From the NCBI GenBank assembly GCA_964017065.1, contig OZ024787.1, positions 5,391,301-5,455,300 of the forward strand: a stretch of DNA of 64,000 nucleotides, read 5' to 3'. Source of the DNA: Haliclona indistincta. Taxonomy: Eukaryota > Porifera > Demospongiae > Haplosclerida > Chalinidae. Shown piece after piece: positions 10,424 to 27,299 of the stretch. The notes beneath the pieces are model-generated. The model was not told the origin of the DNA. It saw only the letters and a list, made by a program, of their open reading frames with translations, and did no database searches. The stretch's first letter is position 1; the number at the start of each line of letters is the position of its first letter. The translations under genes and the position numbers were made by a program.

Positions 10424-12709
10424 TCATGAGAAAACTAGTTTTCCAATGAATGACAGCATTATATTGAAACAAGATGGCACTTGGGTAAACTTCTCATTCA
10501 GCATAGTAGACAGAATCTTGGAGAGGAAGAGGATCAACTGACAAGCCATTGCAAAGATCAGGAGTAGAGCCACCATTACTGTGTTTGCTACCGATTCTTG
10601 CTCTGTCACTAGGAAGATCATCACAATGGAAATGGCGAGGCATATTGTGATCACGAGAACTGCCAGCAACAAGTATACCTGACCACTACTGTTGAAGTTC
10701 TTCATCTTTATCTTGCGATTACGAACTCCCATGCAGAACACCAAAGTAAGAAATACAATAATGCATGTTACTGCCAGACCGATCAGTGCGTAATTGCTGG
10801 TTGGTTCGATTCTAGTGTGAATCTGGATCACAGGAAGATTGCCTCTGAAGAATTTATAGTAGTAAGTAGAGTGAGTAGGTAGCTTCAGAATCATGACAAC
10901 AGCAAGACCAATGTTAGGAACGATTGCTAGCAGAAGAATTGCGATTAAAAGTGAAAGGTTGTTCCACTGTTTACCGAGATCTTTACTCCAGCATATGAAG
11001 ATTCGGAAGACTCGCAATAGCTTGATAAACAAAGTGATTAAGATCAGACTGATTCCATTTATGATGAAGATGAAGTGAGTGATTGCCATTGCAGTAAATG
11101 CTTCAGGTGGGAGGACAAAACTAGCAAATGTAATGAGCAGAATAGCAGCACCACAAAACAGGTAGCATCCAAGAAACATGAGCAAGCTGAGGAAGGGACT
11201 GGTGGCCTTGATAACCTTATGATGTCTGTAGACAAGATAAAGAACTAGTTGTATTGTAGTGAAGAAGATGGCACATCCAGTTACAGTGTACAGTACAATA
11301 GCCACAGGAAGAGAGATTAGAATGTACTCCTTCACTCGAGGTACTGTGTCACTTGGAAGATCACTAGCATTTAGAGTGATGTGAAAGTCTGAAGGATGTT
11401 GAGGATTGTACAATCCAACACGTTTAACTCTAGGCTCATTGTCGGATATCCATAGCACTTCTATTGGAGTTGACACACTGTGATACTGATTGAACTCAAT
11501 CCAACCACTAGCTCCTTGAAACCTTACATTTTTCAATTTTTCTTCAATCACAGCAGTAATCTCGGGCTGTCCAATAGTGTAGTTGTCAATGGAGAGGTTT
11601 TTGTTCTCTAGGTCTGAGAGAGAATTGTTGATAGCTAGAGCCATAGCCCATACTTGATCATACAAATGAGTATCTACATACACAGACTCAAAGCTGACGT
11701 TAAACATTTGCTTTCTAAAGAGTGCACGATACTTGTTGATAAATTCAGAAAAGCTATTATTTGAAATAAGGTATTTGTCTTTGGATTTGGCTATTTCAAA
11801 AATGACAAAGATATGCCTACATGCATATTTGTTGACTGAGTCTTTAACTGTAGGCGAGAGATACTTTGGATGAGATAAAACATGTATCCATGTGTAGTAT
11901 GGATAGATCAGTCCATGACGATGAGTGAGAGACAGCAAGGCACGAGTTTGTATAGTAGACATTAGCGTTATAATTACACCTGTTTCTGCAGACTTGATAT
12001 TCGAGATCACAGCATCTAGATAGTATGCTTTAGTTCCTCTCATTCCCAAGTTGAACGCGACTGTCTTGTTACCTGACAACTTAATTTTTTGTTCCAAATC
12101 TCTTGCCAGCTCTGAGAATAACGATGATTCGATATCGTAGACTATACCAATTCTTGACCATTTAAACTGATCCATAATGGCTAGAACTGTGTTGGAATAA
12201 TCACTGGCAGGTCCTATAACTCGCCACAAATGAGGGAAATGTTCATTACGTGTTTCAAAGATTGGTGAAATGGCTCTTGACACTTGTATGAGGTCAAACC
12301 CTTTGTGACCAGCTACTGGAGATATAACTGAGGTGTGCGAAGAACAGTCAAGTCCCATGACAGCAACAACAGGACGGCATGGTGGATTCACTGTGTACTT
12401 GACCAGTTTACTCAGTCCTATACCTGCTTCACTTGATGAGCAAATTTCAATGGTGTCTGTGATTAACTCAATATGGTAGCCAGGGAGGATGTCACTGCGA
12501 TTGTTGATTTCTTCTTGAGCAATCTTAGGTAGTAATAAACGAAATTTAGCACCTGGATACATAGCAATCAATGTCAGCAGATACAATGGCTTGGTACCCA
12601 CATCAGTAGCAGTAGAGTTAGGACAGCCAGTAGCATCAGCACTAACTTGAACATTAGATACAAGTAGGACAAGCACAAAAACCAGGAGCTGTTGGAAAAT
12701 CATCTTCAC
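10424..12709 (-). CDS. GABA-B-like class C receptor, subfamily 2, copy A, intact
   Basis: A 761-residue single-exon receptor with a clear signal peptide at the start (MKMIFQQLLVFVLVLLVSN), a Venus-flytrap domain to about residue 470 and seven membrane helices. The ligand domain keeps CSSHTSVIS and RAISPIFE, which correspond to the serine-bearing loops of GABA-B receptors. The TM1-TM2 turn reads IKATSPFLSLL, and no cysteine-rich domain is present. The tail after TM7 is short. It is clearly diverged from the subfamily at 777-3053. It heads a tandem array of three (copies A-C) in the same orientation. The ligand is unknown; an amino acid or a related small molecule is likely from the family. Confidence 0.9.
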   Translation of the reverse strand: MKMIFQQLLVFVLVLLVSNVQVSADATGCPNSTATDVGTKPLYLLTLIAMYPGAKFRLLLPKIAQEEINNRSDILPGYHIELITDTIEICSSSEAGIGLSKLVKYTVNPPCRPVVAVMGLDCSSHTSVISPVAGHKGFDLIQVSRAISPIFETRNEHFPHLWRVIGPASDYSNTVLAIMDQFKWSRIGIVYDIESSLFSELARDLEQKIKLSGNKTVAFNLGMRGTKAYYLDAVISNIKSAETGVIITLMSTIQTRALLSLTHRHGLIYPYYTWIHVLSHPKYLSPTVKDSVNKYACRHIFVIFEIAKSKDKYLISNNSFSEFINKYRALFRKQMFNVSFESVYVDTHLYDQVWAMALAINNSLSDLENKNLSIDNYTIGQPEITAVIEEKLKNVRFQGASGWIEFNQYHSVSTPIEVLWISDNEPRVKRVGLYNPQHPSDFHITLNASDLPSDTVPRVKEYILISLPVAIVLYTVTGCAIFFTTIQLVLYLVYRHHKVIKATSPFLSLLMFLGCYLFCGAAILLITFASFVLPPEAFTAMAITHFIFIINGISLILITLFIKLLRVFRIFICWSKDLGKQWNNLSLLIAILLLAIVPNIGLAVVMILKLPTHSTYYYKFFRGNLPVIQIHTRIEPTSNYALIGLAVTCIIVFLTLVFCMGVRNRKIKMKNFNSSGQVYLLLAVLVITICLAISIVMIFLVTEQESVANTVMVALLLIFAMACQLILFLSKILSTMLNEKFTQVPSCFNIMLSFIGKLVFS

Positions 12710-13317
12710 AGCTGTTAGGCAACAGCAAGTGTCAACTACCCTTAAAGCATTCCGACTAAACCCATATTAAGTGTGAAAGAAGCATTACACTTGTCAAGAA
12801 TTTCAGTTTTCTGTCAAAAGCACCGCAATCTCTTTGCTGCCCTATCAACAACAAAATGAAAGAATCATCGAGTAGGTTGACTTGATGAGATGATAATAGA
12901 TATGCTATTATACTGAATCATGCATGTTTAAACAATGCGTTAATTGTTTCCAGCTGTCAACAGTCCCACTACAAACATCTCCAGTAGTGACACGTTACTG
13001 TTCTTAATTATAAAATCAACCCCATCATTAATTATTCCGGCTTTGTTGTACAGATTGACAGTATAACCATGCATAATTTTTATCTTGACACAAAGCCCTT
13101 CCGACAGTGTGAGCTGCATGAGGTCTAATGATATACGATCATTATACCTCTGAGGCAAGCTATATTTGAGGCAATATCTATGCCTCAAATAGTCAATAAA
13201 AAAAACATTGATAATGGGTCAATAACTACAATACAGTGCACAATACTAATACTATGGGATCAGCAGTTCTGATACTAAGCATGACGATTATCATGAAGTC
13301 AGTCAATTTCTCTCAAA
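12710..13317. repeat. Inter-receptor spacer, near-identical to 16857-17465
   Basis: The 5' flank of receptor copy A continues into the 3' flank of copy B. Nearly the same 600 bases recur between copies B and C, showing recent tandem duplication with a unit of about 4.1 kb, including the transposon insertion in copy B. An 82-codon minus-strand ORF at 12940-13188 is shared by both spacers, but identity here follows from recent duplication and is not evidence of a gene. Confidence 0.85.
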
Positions 13318-16300
13318 TTATGAGAAAAATAGTTTTCCAATGAATGACAGCATTATATTGAAACAAGATAGCACTTGAGTAAACTTCTCATTCAGCATAG
13401 CAGAGAGTATCTTGGGGAGGAAGAGGATCATCTGGCTAGCCAATGCAAAGATCAGGAGTAGAGCCACCATTACTGTATTTGCTACTGATTCTTGCTCTGT
13501 CACTAGGAAGATGATGACAATGGAAATGGCGAGACATATTGTGATCACTAGAACTGCCAGCAACAAGTATACCTGACCACTACTGTTGAAATTCTTCATC
13601 TTTATCTTGCGATTACGAACTCCCATGTAAAACACCAAGGTAAGGAATACAATAATGCATGTTACTGCCAGACCGATCAGTGAGTAATTGCTGGTTGGTT
13701 CGATTCTAGTGTGAGTCTGGATCACAGGAAGATTGCCTCTGAAGAATTTATAGTAGTAAGTAGAGTGAGTAGGCAGCTTCAGAATCATGATAACAGCAAG
13801 ACCAATGTTGGGAACGATCGATAGTAGAAGAATTGCAATTAAAAGTGAAAGGTTGTTCCACTGTTTACCGAGATCTTTACTCCAGCATGTGAAGATTCGG
13901 AAGACTCGCAATAGCTTGATAAACAAAGTCATTAAGATTAGACTGATTCCATTTAAGATGAAGATGAAGTGAGTGATTGCCATTGCAGTAAATGTTTCAG
14001 GTGAGAGGACAAAACTAGCAAATGTAATGAGCAGAATAGCAGCAGCACAAAACAGGTAGCACCCAAGAAACATGAGCAAGCTGAGGAAGGGACTGGTGGC
14101 CTTGATAACCTTATGACGTCTGTAGACAAGATAAAGAACTAGTTGTAATGTAGTGAATAAGATGATACAGGCAGTTATAGTGTACAGTACAATAGCCACA
14201 GGAAGAGAGATAAGAATGTACTCATTCACTCGAGGTACTGTGTCACTTGGAAGATCACTAGCATTTAGAGAGATGTAAAAGTCTGAAGGATGTTGAGGAT
14301 TGTACAATCCAACACGTTTAACTCTAGGCTCATCGTCAGATATCCATAGCACTTCTATTGGATTGGGCACACTGCGATACTGATTGAACTCAATCCAACC
14401 ACTAGCTCCTTGAAACCTTAGATTTTTCAATTTTTCTTCAATCACAGCAGTAATCTCGGGCTGTCCAATAGTGTAGTTGTCAATGGACAGGTTTTTGTTC
14501 TCTAGGTCTGAGAGAGAATTGTTGATAGCTAGAGCCATAGCCCATACTTGATCATACAAATAAGTATCTACATACACAGACTCAAAGCTAATGTTAAACA
14601 TTATTTTGCTTTCTAAAGAGTGCACGATACTTGTTGATAAATTCAGAAAAGCTTTTATTTGAAATAAGGTATTTGTCTTTGGATTTGGCTAGTTCAAAAA
14701 TGACAAAGATATGCCTACGTGCATATTTGTTGACAGAGTCTTTAACGGTAGGTGTGAGATACTTTGGATGATTTACAACATGTATCCATGTGTAGTATGG
14801 ATAGATCAGTCCATGACGACGAGTGAGAGACAGCAAGGCATGAGTTTGTATAATGTGAATTAGCGCTACAATTACACCTGTTTCTGCAGACTTGATATTC
14901 GAGATCACAGCATCTAGATAGTATGCTTTAGTTCCTCTCATTCCCAAGTTGAACGCGACTGTCTTGTTACCTGACAACTTAATTTTTTGTTCCAAATCTC
15001 TTGCCAGCTCTGAGAATAACGATGATTCGATATCGTAGACTATACCAATTCTTGACCATTTGAACTGATCCAAAGAAAATTAAAAAGATTTCTATCGAAA
15101 TCAAAAGGATGTAGGGTAGTGAAATCTACCACTGGTCCACAATGTAAACTAACAAGGAACAAGCATGGAATGGTAACACGATTGACTTGCTAACAGACCA
15201 TAGATCCCTACATCAGTGGCTGCTGTGGTTGGTTATAGCTAGTTCAGCTAGTTGCTGTTGACTGACACCTAACGTGCATTCAGCTTGTGACAAAATATTG
15301 ATCTTATGTACAGCCACTGATGTAGGGATCTATGGTCTGTTAGCAAGTCAATCGTGTTACCATTCCATGCTTGTTCCTTGTTAGTTTACATTGTGGACCA
15401 GTGGTAGATTTCACTACCCTACATCCTTTTGATTTCGATAGAAATCTTTTTAATTTTCTTGTTTGTGTCCTTTTTTCTTTTTCAGCAAAGTGCAGTTCAA
15501 TATCATGCACGTACTGAGCTGTCTTTGTTTCCACCATTGGTTTAGTTTTCCTGTTGTTGGTGGCTTTTCTTTATTATTAAGAATTTTAAACTTGTAGCTA
15601 ATAATAATTGTTTATATGCTGTACATACAGCTCGCCTACACATGCATGCAGTGGATACGAGCCCCGCCCACAATTGTTTGTAGACATGTACGGCGGTTGT
15701 AATTATCTGGCAAGCACAGAATGGTGATCCTATACCAGCTTACCGTTCTTCGAAGACTCCAGACAAATACATGTACATGTATGTGTTCTCCGTGATCCAT
15801 AAGGCGCGCGGCGATACTCAAGCTAGTGCTTGGTCACGTGCGATAACCACTGCTTGGTCACGTGCGTATTGCGCAATCACATCAATGGCGTCTAACACTT
15901 AGCTGACAATGGATCACGATCGAGAAATCGCGGAATTTATATCGACGTTTCGCTAAAAACTAAGTTCAAAAGGCACCTGCCAGGAGAATTTCATGACTGT
16001 TTATGGGTGTTTTGGTCTCGGCATTGCTCGCGTAAAGGCGCTAGGCGCGCTGAAGAAAGAAAGAAAGAAGAAAGAAGAAAACGAAGATGACGAAACACGA
16101 TTTTCACCGTTTCCAGGTTCGTCACTTTAGTAACAACTTCGAGCAATCTCCTTGCTACTGTAAGATGGGGCAACGCCAGAGAGCAGATTTAAGTGTCTTT
16201 TGACGTATACAATTCATGACCAGGCGAAATATCAGCGTTTGAACGCTAATACATTGTATGTAGCCGCCATCTTGTTTTCTCGTTCAACCCTACATAGGGA

Positions 16301-16856
16301 GGCACTACCGTGCCTCCCTAATAATGGCTAGAACTGTGTTGGAATAATCACTAGCAGGTCCTGTAACTCGCCACAAATGAGGGAAATGTTCATTACTTGT
16401 TTCAAAGATTGGTGAAATAGCTCTTGACACTTGTATGAGGTCAAACCCTTTGTGACCAGCCACTGGAGATATTACTGAGGTGTGTGAAGAGCATTCAAGT
16501 CCCATGACAGCAACAACAGGACGGCATGGTGGATTCAATGTGTACTTGACCAGTTTACTCAGTCCTATACCTGCTTCACTTGATGAGCAAATTTCAATAG
16601 TGTCAGTTATCAGCTCAATATGGTAGCCAGGGAGGATGTCACTGCGATTGTTGATTTCTTCTGAGCAATCTTAAGTACTAACTAATGAATGAACTTTAGC
16701 ACTTGGATACATAGCAACCAATGTCAGCAGATACAATGGCTTGGTACCATCAGTAGCAGTAGAGTTAGGACAGCCAGTAGCATCAGCACTAACTTGAACA
16801 TTAGATACAAGTAGGACAAGCACAAAAACCAGGAGCTGTTGGAAAATCATCTTCAC
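13318..16856 (-). pseudogene. GABA-B-like receptor subfamily 2, copy B, interrupted pseudogene
   Basis: Second member of the array, broken in at least three ways. Near 16670 the start region (MKMIFQQLL) runs into a stop and a frame change after a short insertion. At about 15074-16318 foreign sequence splits the ligand-binding domain at the codons for the MDQFKW region. At about 14600 a few extra bases shift the frame. The remaining 1.3 kb encodes an intact seven-helix part (435 codons open). The 5' portion resembles copy A while the 3' portion resembles copy C, so it is also a mosaic. Confidence 0.9.
15074..16318. mobile_element. Compound transposon insertion in receptor copy B
   Basis: Copies A and C run straight from GATCCA to TAATGGCT; copy B has about 1.2 kb between these points. 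The left part is a foldback: 15074-15210 is matched in inverted orientation by about 15310-15460, with a spacer of about 100 bases. The right part is unrelated GC-richer sequence ending in a perfect hairpin, AGGGAGGCAC / GTGCCTCCCT, just before the junction. No clear target-site duplication is seen. Pieces of the foldback recur near 9.12-9.23 kb and 55.21-55.37 kb. No transposase ORF is recognised. Confidence 0.75.
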
Positions 16857-17465
16857 AGATGTTTCGCAACAGCAAGTGTCAACTACCCTTAAAGCATTCC
16901 GACTAAACCCATATTAAGTGTGAAAGAAGCATTACACTTGTCAAGAATTTCAGTTTTCTGTCAAAAGCACCGCAATCTCTTTGCTGCCCTATCAACAACA
17001 AAATGAAAGAATCATCGAGTAGGTTGACTTGATGAGATGATAATAGATATGCTATTATACTGAATCATGCATGTTTAAACAATGCGTTAATTGTTTCCAG
17101 CTGTCAACAGTCCCACTACAAACATCTCCAGTAGTGACACGTTACTGTTCTTAATTATAAAATCAACCCCATCATTAATTATTCCGGCTTTGTTGTACAG
17201 ATTGACAGTATAACCATGCATAATTTTTATCTTGACACAAAGCCCTTCCGACAGTGTGAGCTGCATGAGGTCTAATGATATACGATCATTATACCTCTGA
17301 GGCAAGCTATATTTGAGGCAATATCTATGCCTCAAATAGTCAATTAAAAAAAACATTGATAATGGGTCAATAACTACAATACAGTGCACAATACTAATAC
17401 TATGGGATCAGCAGTTCTGATACTAAGCATGACAATGATCATGAATTCATCTAATGTCTCTCAAA
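16857..17465. repeat. Inter-receptor spacer, near-identical to 12710-13317
   Basis: Second copy of the duplicated spacer. It differs from the first by a handful of substitutions and a short A-run length change near 17345. Confidence 0.85.
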
Positions 17466-19739
17466 TTATGAGAAAACTAGTTTTCCAACAAATGACAGCA
17501 TTATATTGAAACAAGATAGCACTTGAGTAAACTTCTCATTCAGCATAGCAGAGAGTATCTTGGGGAGGAAGAGGATCACCTGGCTAGCCAATGCAAAGAT
17601 CAGGAGTAGAGTCACCATTACTGTATTTGCTACCGATTCTTGCTCTGTCACTAGGAAGATGATGACAATGGAAATGGCGAGGCATATTGTGATCACTAGA
17701 ACTGCCAGCAACAAGTATACCTGACCACTACTGTTGAAGTTTTTCATCTTTATCTTGCGATTACGAACTCCCATGTAAAACACCAACGTAAGAAATACAA
17801 TAATGCATGTTACTGCCAGACCGATCAGTGAGTAATTGCTGGTTGGTTCGATTCTAGTGTGAGTCTGGATCACAGGAAGATTGCCTCTGAAGAATTTATA
17901 GTAGTAAGTAGAGTGAGTAGGTAGCTTCAGAATCATGATAACAGCAAGACCAATGTTGGGAACGATCGATAGTAGAAGAATTGCAATTAAAAGTGAAAGG
18001 TTGTTCCACTGTTTACCGAGATCTTTACTCCAGCATGTGAAGATTCGGAAGACTCGCAATAGCTTGATAAACAAAGTGATTAAGATTAGACTGATTCCAT
18101 TTATGATGAATATGAAGTGAGTGATTGCCATTGCAGTAAATGTTTCAGGTGAGAGGACAAAACTAGCAAATGTAATGAGCAGAATAGCAGCACCACAAAA
18201 CATGTAGCATCCAAGAAACATGAGCAAGCTGAGGAAGGGACTGGTGGCCTTGATAACCTTATGATGTCTGTAGACAAGATAAAGAACTAGTTGTACTGTA
18301 GTGAAGAAGATGACACATCCAGTTACAATGTACAGTACAATAGCCACAGGCAGAGGGATAAGAATGTACTCATTCACTCGAGGTACTGTGTCACTTGGAA
18401 GATCACTAGCATTTAGAGTGATGTAAAAGTCTGAAGGATGTTGAGGATTGTATAATCCAACACGTTTAACTGTAGGCTCATCGTCGGATATCCATAGCAC
18501 TTCTATTGGATTGGGCACACTGCGATACTGATTGAACTCAATCCAACCACTAGCTCCTTGAAACCTTAGATTTTTCAATTTTTCTTCAATCACAGCAGTA
18601 ATCTCGGGTTGTCCAATAGTGTAGTTGTCAATGGAGAGGTTTTTGTTCTCTAGGTCTGAGAGAGAATTGTTGATAGCTAGAGCCATAGCCCATACTTGAT
18701 CATACAAATAAGTATCTACATACACAAATTCAAAGCTGATGTTAAACATTTGTTTTGTAAAGAGTGCACGATACTTGTTGATAAATTCAGAAAAGCTATT
18801 ATTTGAAATAAGGTATTTGTCTTTGGATTTGGCTATTTCAAAAATGACAAAGATATGCCTACGTGCATATTTGTTGACAGAGTCTTTAACGGTAGGCGAG
18901 AGATACTTTGGATGAGATAAAACATGTATCCATGTATAGTATGGATAGATCAATCCATGACGATGACTGAGAGACAGCAAGGCATTAGTTTGTATAATAG
19001 AAATTAGCGCTATATTTACACCTGTTTCTGCAGACTTGATATTTGAGATCACAGCATCTAGATAGTATGCTTTAGTTCCTCTCATTCCCAAGTTGAACGC
19101 AACTGTCTTGTTACCTGACAACTTAATTTTTAGTTCCAAATCTCTTGACAGCTCTGAGAATAACGATGATTCAATATCGTAGACTATACCAATTCTTGTC
19201 CATTTAAACTGATCCATAATGGCTAGAACTGTGTTGAAATAATCACTGGCAGGTCCTATAACTCGCCACAAATGAGGGAAATGTTCATTACGTGTTTCAA
19301 AGATTGGTGAAATGGCTCTTGACACTTGTATGAGGTCAAACCCTTTGTGACCAGCCACTGGAGATATAGCTGAGGTGTGTGAAGAGCATTCAAGTCCCAT
19401 GACAGCAACAACAGGACGGCATGGTGGATTCACTGTGTACTTGACCAGGTTACTCAGTCCTATACCTGCTTCACTTGATGAGCAAACTTCAATGGACTCT
19501 GTGATTAACTCGATACGGTAGCCAGGGAGGATGTCACTGCGGTTGTTGATTTCCTCTTGAGCAATCTTAGCTGCTAATGAATGAACTTTAGCACTTGGAT
19601 ACATAGCAATCAATGTCAGCAGATACAATGGCTTGGTACCCGCATCAGTAGTAGTAGAGTTAGGACAGCTAGTACCATTGACACCAACGTGACCTGATAA
19701 TACAAGAAGGACAAGCATAAGCCACCTGACAATAGCCAT
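17466..19739 (-). CDS. GABA-B-like class C receptor, subfamily 2, copy C, intact
   Basis: About 757 residues, single exon. The start at 19739 (MAIVRWLMLVLLVLSG) gives a standard signal peptide; an in-frame ATG at 19763 would add eight residues. The architecture matches copy A: a flytrap domain with CSSHTSAIS and RAISPIFE loops, IKATSPFLSLL at the first membrane turn, seven helices and a minimal tail. Its signal-peptide region differs completely from copies A and B, while the mature protein is very similar, so the N-terminus or promoter region was exchanged or replaced. It lies closest to the 3' end of URB1. Confidence 0.9.
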   Translation of the reverse strand: MAIVRWLMLVLLVLSGHVGVNGTSCPNSTTTDAGTKPLYLLTLIAMYPSAKVHSLAAKIAQEEINNRSDILPGYRIELITESIEVCSSSEAGIGLSNLVKYTVNPPCRPVVAVMGLECSSHTSAISPVAGHKGFDLIQVSRAISPIFETRNEHFPHLWRVIGPASDYFNTVLAIMDQFKWTRIGIVYDIESSLFSELSRDLELKIKLSGNKTVAFNLGMRGTKAYYLDAVISNIKSAETGVNIALISIIQTNALLSLSHRHGLIYPYYTWIHVLSHPKYLSPTVKDSVNKYARRHIFVIFEIAKSKDKYLISNNSFSEFINKYRALFTKQMFNISFEFVYVDTYLYDQVWAMALAINNSLSDLENKNLSIDNYTIGQPEITAVIEEKLKNLRFQGASGWIEFNQYRSVPNPIEVLWISDDEPTVKRVGLYNPQHPSDFYITLNASDLPSDTVPRVNEYILIPLPVAIVLYIVTGCVIFFTTVQLVLYLVYRHHKVIKATSPFLSLLMFLGCYMFCGAAILLITFASFVLSPETFTAMAITHFIFIINGISLILITLFIKLLRVFRIFTCWSKDLGKQWNNLSLLIAILLLSIVPNIGLAVIMILKLPTHSTYYYKFFRGNLPVIQTHTRIEPTSNYSLIGLAVTCIIVFLTLVFYMGVRNRKIKMKNFNSSGQVYLLLAVLVITICLAISIVIIFLVTEQESVANTVMVTLLLIFALASQVILFLPKILSAMLNEKFTQVLSCFNIMLSFVGKLVFS

Positions 19740-21370
19740 CTTGATGAATGGCGAATATCTCAATGCTGTTAACTGACCTCAAAGCATGCTGGTCAAACCC
19801 ACACTAGAGAACCCATAGTGTAAGAGAACCACTAAACTTGTCAAAATAGTTTTAAAATTCCAGTTTATTATCAGGATAAAATAATGTTCTACAGTTTCAA
19901 GTCGTGTGTAAGGATGATAAAACACAATGAGCAACATTTTTCTAATACAATCATGTAGTAATTGAAAAAATTATTCGGCATAGCAGAGAAATTCCCCTAA
20001 ATGACAAAGTTAAAGCCCTGCATGAAGTGGCTTCAGTTCTAAAGCCACTGTGAGAGTGGTTACCTCAAAGTTAGTGCATAGTCAAAACATTAGCATGTCT
20101 GGATTCCCACTACGAACAGAAGAACTTTATTATGTATGAAAGCAAGTGATTTGGTTCACAAAAAAAATAATTTTAGTGCAGTACATGTAACCGAAACTAT
20201 AAGAGTGCTGTACAAATTAATTTTAAGTAGCAAGTAAATGTGAAATACCGTACCATTGACAATTATTGCACAACTGAGATGATATATTTTATTATAAGTA
20301 TACTTAATAAAGTGGACACTACCTTTTTGTGCAAGCAAACAAATTTGTTGCATTTATATAAATTCATTTAAACCACAAAAGAATAACTACCCACAAATTT
20401 GAAATATTAATTGTAAAATTTTACATCCACAGATTTTTCTCCACTTATGGTAATCAGCTTTTGTGCAATAGACTCATTTCTTTCAAGGTTTTTGCTTGTA
20501 TGCTTCAATAGTTCTGGTGCTGCTTCCATGCCTCCATAGTTCTCGAGCTTGCTTCAATAGTCTGCTGCCTGCATGGTGAGCCTGGTTCTGCTGTTTACAG
20601 CATATGCTACTATAGATCTGCTGTTTACATGCTTCCATATTGGTTCTGCTGCCTGCAGCATGTTATGGATCTGCTTCTGCTGTGGTTTTCAGTATGTCAT
20701 GTAGTTCATTGCTCCCAATGATTGGTACTTGCCACTCCAGAAGCTTAACACGTATACGGGTATGGGCTCAAATGCGGACCGGACCGGTGCGAGCCCGTAC
20801 GCGTACCGCACCGTATACATGTAATTCAAAGGTACTTGCTCTGTCATTTTATTACTGTATTTTATTATAAGTATACTTAATAAAGTGGAACACTGCAAGT
20901 TAACAAATTTGTTGCATTTATAGGTTCATTTAGACCACAAATGAAAAGTAATAAAAACATTTTAACAAAAACGAAAGAGAAGTAGGGTTGGAACATGTAT
21001 CGAAAAAGTATGGAAACAAGATTGTGAAAAGGTAAGTAAACAAGATTTAAATAAAAAGGATTGTAACAATAGCAGTGTAATGCTACCTCCCTATTATATT
21101 AACCACAACTACCGAAAGCAGTTAATTTAGGGAGGTAGCATTACACTGCTATTGTTACAATCCAGTATGTGTACATTATAGAGGGATGAAGGGTGTCCGC
21201 TAAGAGGGGTTCCACTGTAATTGTTTCACAGACAATCTTGGGACATACTGTATAATTAGGGCATATTATGAAGCAATGGCTACAGTAGTTGAGAGAGAGG
21301 CTAATATGTAGCAAATGAAGATTCTGAAAAATATTTGATTCTGATCATACATTACATACAACAGCACGCA
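19740..21370. other. Intergenic region with relic repeats
   Basis: No gene is seen. Direct repeats of about 95 bases lie at about 20287-20383 and 20857-20945 (TATTATAAGTATACTTAATA). Between them, 20490-20700 holds degenerate units of the GCAAGCAGCAGAACCATG minisatellite also found at 27.3-27.8 kb, in the opposite orientation. An imperfect GC-rich palindrome lies at about 20750-20820. A CAGTGGAACC-type transposon end (GGGGTTCCACTGTA) lies near 21207-21221. Confidence 0.6.
21058..21163. repeat. Perfect 35-bp hairpin with 36-base loop
   Basis: The arm at 21058-21092 (GGATTGTAACAATAGCAGTG...) is exactly reverse-complemented at 21129-21163. The most likely explanation is a tiny foldback transposon. 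A hairpin RNA is possible but unsupported. Confidence 0.85.
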
Positions 21371-27116
<5,746 letters not shown>

Positions 27117-27299
27117 CTGCAGGCATAATTATATGTACTACATTCAAATTTATTACACAGCACTAAAAATGTGACAGTACGCCAGTCAAATGATGTTGAG
27201 TCGACTTATGACTCGTGAGTCAAGATCAGCATCAAACCTATGCAGAAGAGCTGCTTTCATACATTATCACGACGAGCTTAAAACGTGATATGTGTAATA

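Noticed and set aside
10795..10815. tRNA T-arm-like GGTTCGATTC
   Set aside because: It lies in receptor coding sequence without the other arms of a tRNA.
12940..13188. Conserved small ORF shared with 17087-17389
   Set aside because: The two spacers are nearly identical through recent duplication, so conservation is not informative; no domain is seen.
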